64,000 nucleotides of DNA from Panaeolus papilionaceus (Eukaryota; Basidiomycota; Agaricomycetes; Agaricales), in assembly GCA_015501605.1 (NCBI GenBank), contig JADNRZ010000006.1, forward strand, positions 1,860,001 through 1,924,000, given 5' to 3'. A program made the translations under genes and the position numbers. Shown piece by piece: positions 59,657-64,000 of this stretch. The number at the start of each line of letters is the position of its first letter. Position 1 is the first letter of the stretch. Below the pieces are notes generated by a model. It made no database searches and had not been told where the DNA came from. It saw only the letters and a program-made list of their open reading frames with translations.

Positions 59657-60682
59657 ATGGATAAGCCACAACTACCCCCGGAGTTAGAAAGAGTGATATT
59701 CGAGGTAGCCTTCAATCCGGACGATCTGGCTGGTAATACGAACATGACACTCGTTGCAAGACGCGTCCGTGTATGGTGAGTAAAAGAAACTCAAAATATC
59801 TTTAGACACAAAACAGAGGTGATGACGAATTAAGTTTGAATGATCAAGGATTCGACCCATGATTTACAGCATCTTCGTCCAAGAAGGAGATTTTGGCACT
59901 CAGGACCCAGATCAATTCCCTGCCTTCCAGAATCATGGTCTCGATGCTGAAGAACTAGGGAAATTTGCCAAGCACCTCTATATTAGTGCAACTTGGAAAC
60001 AGAATCTCAGGAGCGTAGAGGAATCTATCCAGAAATGGGTTCAACAGTGCCCCAACGTTGAGAACCTGGCATGCTGGTACTCTATTGATGACCCCAGGGT
60101 AACTCTTGCCCCGATCTTTGAGGATTCGTCAAAACTACGTCGACTATCTATCGATTGCTCCAAACAAACGGCTGTTACCGATGCAGATGAGCAGCTCCTA
60201 AGAGACATGTGGATCAATCTCAACTCCAGATTTTTGACACACCTCGACCTCATGTATTGTCCTTCCAGTTGGCCTTTTGAAGCCCTGATTGGCTACTCCA
60301 AACTTACACACTTCTCGGTGTATTGCCCTAGAGGATGGACAAAAAATACAATCCATCGCATTCTTAAATGTTGTCCAGCACTCCAGGTCTTCATTCTTCT
60401 GCTCATGCGATCCAACAGGGACTCTTTCTGCAACCCAAAGGACCGCCGAGTAGTACTTGTGGACGGATCCCTGCTCTCCTCGGAGGATTGGTTGGAAGGT
60501 GCCAAAGGACGCTTCAATTCATGGACGTTTGCAGAGAGGATCGTCCATGCGCGAAAGAGTACGCTACATCGTCTCTATACCTGACAGGCTGATACTAATT
60601 GTGTGGATAATACAACTCAGACAAGTACTTCATCGAGAGGACGGACTTCTGGAATGTCGTTTCACATGGGATGCTCATCTGA
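59657..60682 (+). CDS. F-box-like/LRR-like family protein (copy E), truncated tail
   Basis: Same three-exon layout as D. Exon 1 starts MDKPQLPPELERVIFEVAFN and ends LVARRVRVW. Exon 2 starts IRPMIYSIFVQEGDFGTQDP and is complete to IVHARK. Exon 3 reads NKYFIERTDFWNVVSH and then departs from the family. Relative to D, a 10-base deletion (about 60664-60668) removes the PFDW-coding part and shifts the frame, giving GMLI and a TGA at 60680-60682. The lost tail, DAHLTPDGKKWYFSLSK, is still present downstream in another frame. The tail is conserved in all other copies, so function may be reduced. Confidence 0.78.
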
Positions 60683-60728
60683 CGCCGGATGGAAAGAAAT
60701 GGTATTTCTCACTGTCTAAATAAAACGC

Positions 60729-60745
60729 TACATACATACATACAT
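60729..60745. repeat. Short TACA microsatellite
   Basis: About four tandem copies of TACA/CATA just after the remnant stop of copy E. No function suggested. Confidence 0.5.
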
Positions 60746-60826
60746 ATCCGTGCTAGGCTCGAGCCTTGGAGCATAATTTCACAGAGCGACCGACACTATC
60801 GTACTTGCGTCGTGGTGAAGTCAAGA

Positions 60827-60835
60827 CTCCACGTG
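60827..60835. repeat. Left target-site duplication CTCCACGTG
   Basis: Nine bases directly before the left TIR, repeated at 62087-62095. It contains the CACGTG E-box of the copy F promoter block. Confidence 0.75.
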
Positions 60836-60849
60836 GGGCATAGGTAAAA

Positions 60850-61010
60850 CGCCGTGCAACGCCGGGATCTGCCGTGCGCGACCGTGCATTACCGTGCAAG
60901 GTCACCATAAAACCGTGCAAAGCCGTGCATAACCGTGCATAACCGTGCGTGTACCGTGCGTGTACCGTGCAGCGTACCGTGAGTGTGCCGTGCAACGCCC
61001 CACGCATAAC
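60850..61010. repeat. ACCGTGC/GCCGTGC subterminal repeat cluster (left)
   Basis: About a dozen copies of CCGTGC at spacings of roughly 8-15 bases, all in the same orientation, beginning within the left TIR. Subterminal arrays of this kind are usually transposase binding sites. Confidence 0.75.
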
Positions 61011-61724
61011 CGTTGATGTGTTCGTGGGGTTATCTGAGTGAAAAGGCGAGCAGTGGTGAAGGTGTGACCGAGGGATAAGCTGGTGGAATGGAAAGGCAAG
61101 GGAGTGACGCGCAGTACGAGTTAGTGGGGTCGATATGTGAGAGAGATATGAGGGGATGGAAAGGACAGACCAGTGTAATGTGAGCCGGGGGCAAATACAA
61201 CAGTGAATACGACGAAAATGACAAATATATGCGCTGACGAAGGTGCGCACGGGCACCGGGCGACGACGAAGACGAAATACGAAGATGAAACACGAAATAT
61301 GGGGGTGGAAAGAGACTTTTATTCTTTGTAAACTAGGTACATAATATATGTAAAACTATGTAAAATCATGGAAATAGAAAGAAAATACTCGAAACTACGA
61401 AAACCAAGAACGCGCAACACGTCAACGAAGCGCTGATGCGAATAGAAATGCATGGGAAAATATCGAAAAATCGAAAATAGGGGGATATCGATGCAGCGCT
61501 CATCAGCGTGTGTGGAATTGAAGAAGTACTTGGGAATCTGTGAGTCTTTGATGAAATAAATATGATTTGATTGTCTGATACTGTCATTGGTAGGGCTGAG
61601 GATGGGGCTTAGCTTCTGAAATGTGTGATTGATGAAAGACAATTGTGATACAGTGCGCTACTGAGGATTTGGACACTCTTCGTAGGACCAAACAGATGAA
61701 ACTATCTTACCTTTCTAAGTGTAT

Positions 61725-61900
61725 CAATCAACCGTGTCGTATCGTGCAGCTTAGCGTGAGAGACGTGCCACTGCCGTGCTGAAAACACCTAAAACCGTGC
61801 AGAGACGTGAAGAGCCATGCAAGGACGTGCAAAGCCGTGCAAAGCCGTGTCCCTGCCGTGGTCAACCATGATGAGCCGTGTCCCTACCGTGTCTAAGACA
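61725..61900. repeat. CCGTG/CGTGC-type repeat cluster (right internal)
   Basis: Further degenerate copies of the CCGTGC motif in the same orientation as the left cluster (for example GCCGTGCAAAGCCGTG). The inverted copies begin only at about 62020-62080, next to the right TIR. Confidence 0.65.
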
Positions 61901-62086
61901 TACAGAGACATGGAAAGCTGTGAAAAATGGTTGCTCTAATAGTATGCTACATATTGATTCACTACCGTGCTACTATGTGCTCAAGTGAAGAGCCATTCAA
62001 GCCATGAAATTCGCTATGGGACACGGTAGTGAGTTCACGGCAGCGCACGGCAGCACACGTCTTTGCACGGCGTTTTCTAGTTGCCC

Positions 62087-62095
62087 CTCCACGTG
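62087..62095. repeat. Right target-site duplication CTCCACGTG with E-box of copy F
   Basis: Second copy of the nine-base duplication, continuing into ATAG as in the promoters of D and E. The CACGTG at 62090-62095 lies 174 bases before the start of copy F. Confidence 0.7.
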
Positions 62096-62263
62096 ATAGT
62101 GGTGGGAAGATGATGGGATTTTAATCGATGCAGGTCGATTCTCTACAGCAAACCTCTGAACAACTCCAGTCATTGCAGCGCATCCGTACTTGTATGACCA
62201 TAGGTATTTACCGACTATTTTCCCTTATCATATTCTGAAAATGAAACTCTGTAGTTTTTCCAT

Positions 62264-63352
62264 ATGATGTATGAGCCACATCTACCTCTTGAACTAGAAC
62301 GAGTGATATTCGAGATGGCCTTCGATCCAGACAATCTGGCGAGTAATACCAACATGGTGCTTGTAGCAAGACGTGTCCGCGAATGGTGAGTAAATAAACT
62401 TAGAAATATCTACCGGCATGGAACACCGGTGGTGACAAATTTAAAATTGAACGATCAAGGGTTCGACCCATGATTTACAGCATCTTCATCCAAGATGGAG
62501 ATTTTAGCCCTCAGGGCCTTGAGTACTTCCCCGACTTCCAAAAGCATGACAGTCTCAATGCTGAAGAACTTGGAAAATTTGCCAAGCACCTCCATTTTGG
62601 CTCAAATTCGAGACGAATCGCGGCTCACATATTAGTGGAGGAATTTATCCAGAAGCTGGTTCGACAGTGTTGCAATGTCGAAAACCTGGCTTGCTGGTAT
62701 GGTGTCGACGACCCCAGCGTTACTCTCTCCCCGATCTTTGAGGATTCGTCAAAGCTACGGAAATTATCTATCGATTGCTCCCAACATGCGGCCGTCATCG
62801 TGACAGACGCACAACGCTTTAGAGATACATGGGCCAATCTCAATTCCAGATTGTTGACACATCTCGATTTCATGGAATGTCCTGTCATCTGGCCATTTGA
62901 AGTCCTTTCTGGCTACTCCAAGCTCACACATTTTACTGCATATCGTCCTAGAGGATGGAAGGAACATACAATCCGTCGTATTCTCAATTGCTGTCCAACA
63001 CTCCAGGTCTTCATCCTCCAACTTATGGACTCCGACCATAACTCTTTCGGCAACCCAGAGGACCTCCGAGTGGTACTTGTGGACGCCGACCTACTCTCCT
63101 CAGATGATTGGTTAGAAGGTGCCAAAGGACGCTCCAACTCCTGGACATTTGCAGAGAGGATTGTCCACGCACGAAAAAGTAAGCTTGTCTTCTCTACATC
63201 TGACAGACTGAAGCTAATTGTGTGGATAATGCGACTCAGGCAAGTACTTCGTCGAGGGAACAGATTTCTGGGACATTGTTGAACAACCATTTGATTGGGA
63301 TGCTCATTTGACGCCGGATGGAAGGAAGTGGTATTCTTCGCTATCTAAATAA
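62264..63352 (+). CDS. F-box-like/LRR-like family protein (copy F)
   Basis: Third tandem copy, intact. Exon 1 starts MMYEPHLPLELERVIFEMAF and ends LVARRVREW. Exon 2 starts VRPMIYSIFIQDGDFSPQGL and carries GKFAKHLHFGSNSRR, CCNVENLACWYGV, LTHLDFMECPVIWPFEVLSG and GAKGRSNSWTFAERIVHARK. A phase-1 intron with donor GTAAGC leads to SKYFVEGTDFWDIVEQPFDW and DAHLTPDGRKWYSSLSK, stop at 63350-63352. Two in-frame ATGs stand together at 62264; the first is used. The TIR element at 60836-62086 ends 177 bases upstream, so copy F has lost contact with sequence further 5' but keeps its proximal block. Confidence 0.82.
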
Positions 63353-63408
63353 ATCGTTACGTACATAATAAGAGCTGTCCATGCTATACATATCTAAGAT
63401 TGCTCTGT

Positions 63409-64000
63409 TCAACCAACCTTCAGCACCCCGAAGATGATCAACCCAATCAGAGCTGAAAACCCGATTAATAGAACGATTGCTAATAGGCACCTTTTGGCCC
63501 ACTTGATCTCTACTTGCTGCATTTTCATAAGGAAAGCCTCTTTGTCCTCTTCAGTCCGTAGATGTTCATTGACCCATGCAACGAGCTCGTGATTGGGAGG
63601 CCAAGCCGACGCTAGAGCCTCAGGAGAGAGTGGGTTAGGCGATCGAAGAGGCGTGACTAGCATAAGTGCCCCGAAGACCCAGAACGCAGGGAAGACTGCG
63701 ATGATAAATCGCGTCCATATGAATGTAGTTCAGGGTAGGTTATCAGGATAAATTAAAAGGAAATCAAGATCAAGACATATATTTTCGGATGAAAGTGCAG
63801 GTACTCACAAAATCCAAACTTGAAGAACAACATTGCAAGCGTCTGAGGCTCGTCTTGAGAGTTCTCTACCCGTCTACTATACCGAGGAGGAATGTTCTCG
63901 CCATACGCCGGTAAAGACTCTATGTCGGTGCGTAATGAAAATCCGTCCGCATCCGTCTCGCGGTGCCTGTGCCTGGACAGATGCACTGCCTCTGGTGCAC
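63409..64000 (-). CDS. Fungal integral membrane protein of unknown function, 5' partial
   Basis: The frame is open to the right window edge. The edge exon reads HLSRHRHRETDADGFSLRTD, IESLPAYGENIPPRYSRRVE and PQTLAMLFFKFGF. A GT-AG intron (donor GTGAGT) joins to FFPAFWVFGALMLVTPLRSP, an Ala/Trp-rich stretch, then VEIKWAKRCLLAIVLLIGFS ALIGLIIFGVL and a stop at 63409-63411. Two hydrophobic segments bracket a charged region. This pattern (FKFGF..FPLFW, then VEVKWAKRCL) is familiar from small agaricomycete membrane proteins, usually with a Ser/Pro-rich N-terminus, but I know no function. The start lies outside the window. Confidence 0.7.

Larger units (their letters stand above)
60836..62086. mobile_element. 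Non-autonomous TIR element with CCGTGC subterminal repeats
   Basis: The left end GGGCATAGGTAAAACGCCGT and the reverse complement of the right end, GGGCAACTAGAAAACGCCGT, match at 16 or so of 20 positions and share GCCGTGCAA beyond. The element is 1251 bp and flanked by a 9-bp duplication. The site without the element, CTCCACGTGATAG, is preserved in front of copies D and E. Inside the left end are about twelve copies of an ACCGTGC/GCCGTGC heptamer; more lie at 61720-61890, and inverted copies lie next to the right TIR. No transposase frame. Nine-base duplications are typical of Mutator-like elements, but assignment is tentative. It is different in sequence from the element at 7539-8392. Confidence 0.8.

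Noticed and set aside
60753..61642. Minus-strand frames of 60-170 codons inside the second element
   Set aside because: Low-complexity text from CCGTGC-type repeats and AT-rich DNA. No transposase motif; no catalytic DDE/D pattern.

Overview
The window is nuclear DNA of a mushroom-forming basidiomycete (Agaricomycetes, probably Agaricales). Genes are dense and carry many short introns of about 50-70 bp, nearly all GT-AG. The gene content also fits: a mitochondrial cytochrome c peroxidase, an SF3b splicing subunit, a GATOR2/SEA subunit, wax-synthase-like acyltransferases and large F-box-like and BTB families. The left and right edges both cut genes. Nothing prokaryotic, organellar or viral was recognised.

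Layout. 1-8.7 kb: three BTB/POZ loci around cytochrome c peroxidase. The first looks intact but is cut by the left edge, the second is decayed, and the third is split by a terminal-inverted-repeat (TIR) element. 8.7-11 kb: gene-poor, possibly an old LTR. 11-19.4 kb: a secreted subtilisin and the SF3b subunit RSE1/SF3B3, which has an apparent one-base frameshift. 19.7-25.5 kb: an F-box-like gene, an HSP70 (HSPA12-like) ATPase and a convergent G-domain GTPase. 26.2-30.2 kb: a MIOS/SEA4 homologue. 31-37.3 kb: three more F-box-like paralogues around a vacuolar PQ-loop transporter. 38-41 kb: two tandem wax-synthase-like genes. 41.9-44.2 kb: an ARIADNE-type RBR ubiquitin ligase. 45.3-46.5 kb: a secreted M43 metalloprotease. 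46.7-51.9 kb: a second F-box/LRR-like family in three tandem copies at three stages of decay. 52-53.9 kb: a wax-synthase relic and a third, frameshifted copy. 54-57 kb: Ohr/OsmC peroxidase, GNAT acetyltransferase and a DJ-1/PfpI protein. 58.2-63.4 kb: three tandem F-box-like paralogues with a second TIR element in the promoter of the last. 63.4-64 kb: the end of a membrane protein.

How the genes fit together. Conserved single-copy housekeeping genes (CCP1, RSE1, SEA4, PQ-loop, ARIADNE, Ohr) alternate with fast-evolving tandem families. The most distinctive lineage-specific feature is a seven-member family with an F-box-like N-terminus, two introns at fixed positions and phases, and a shared C-terminal signature. 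Two structurally different non-autonomous TIR elements, both with arrays of subterminal repeats, have inserted into family loci. One interrupts a coding exon. The other duplicated an E-box (CACGTG) in a promoter. All functional assignments are from motif reading alone; no search was run.
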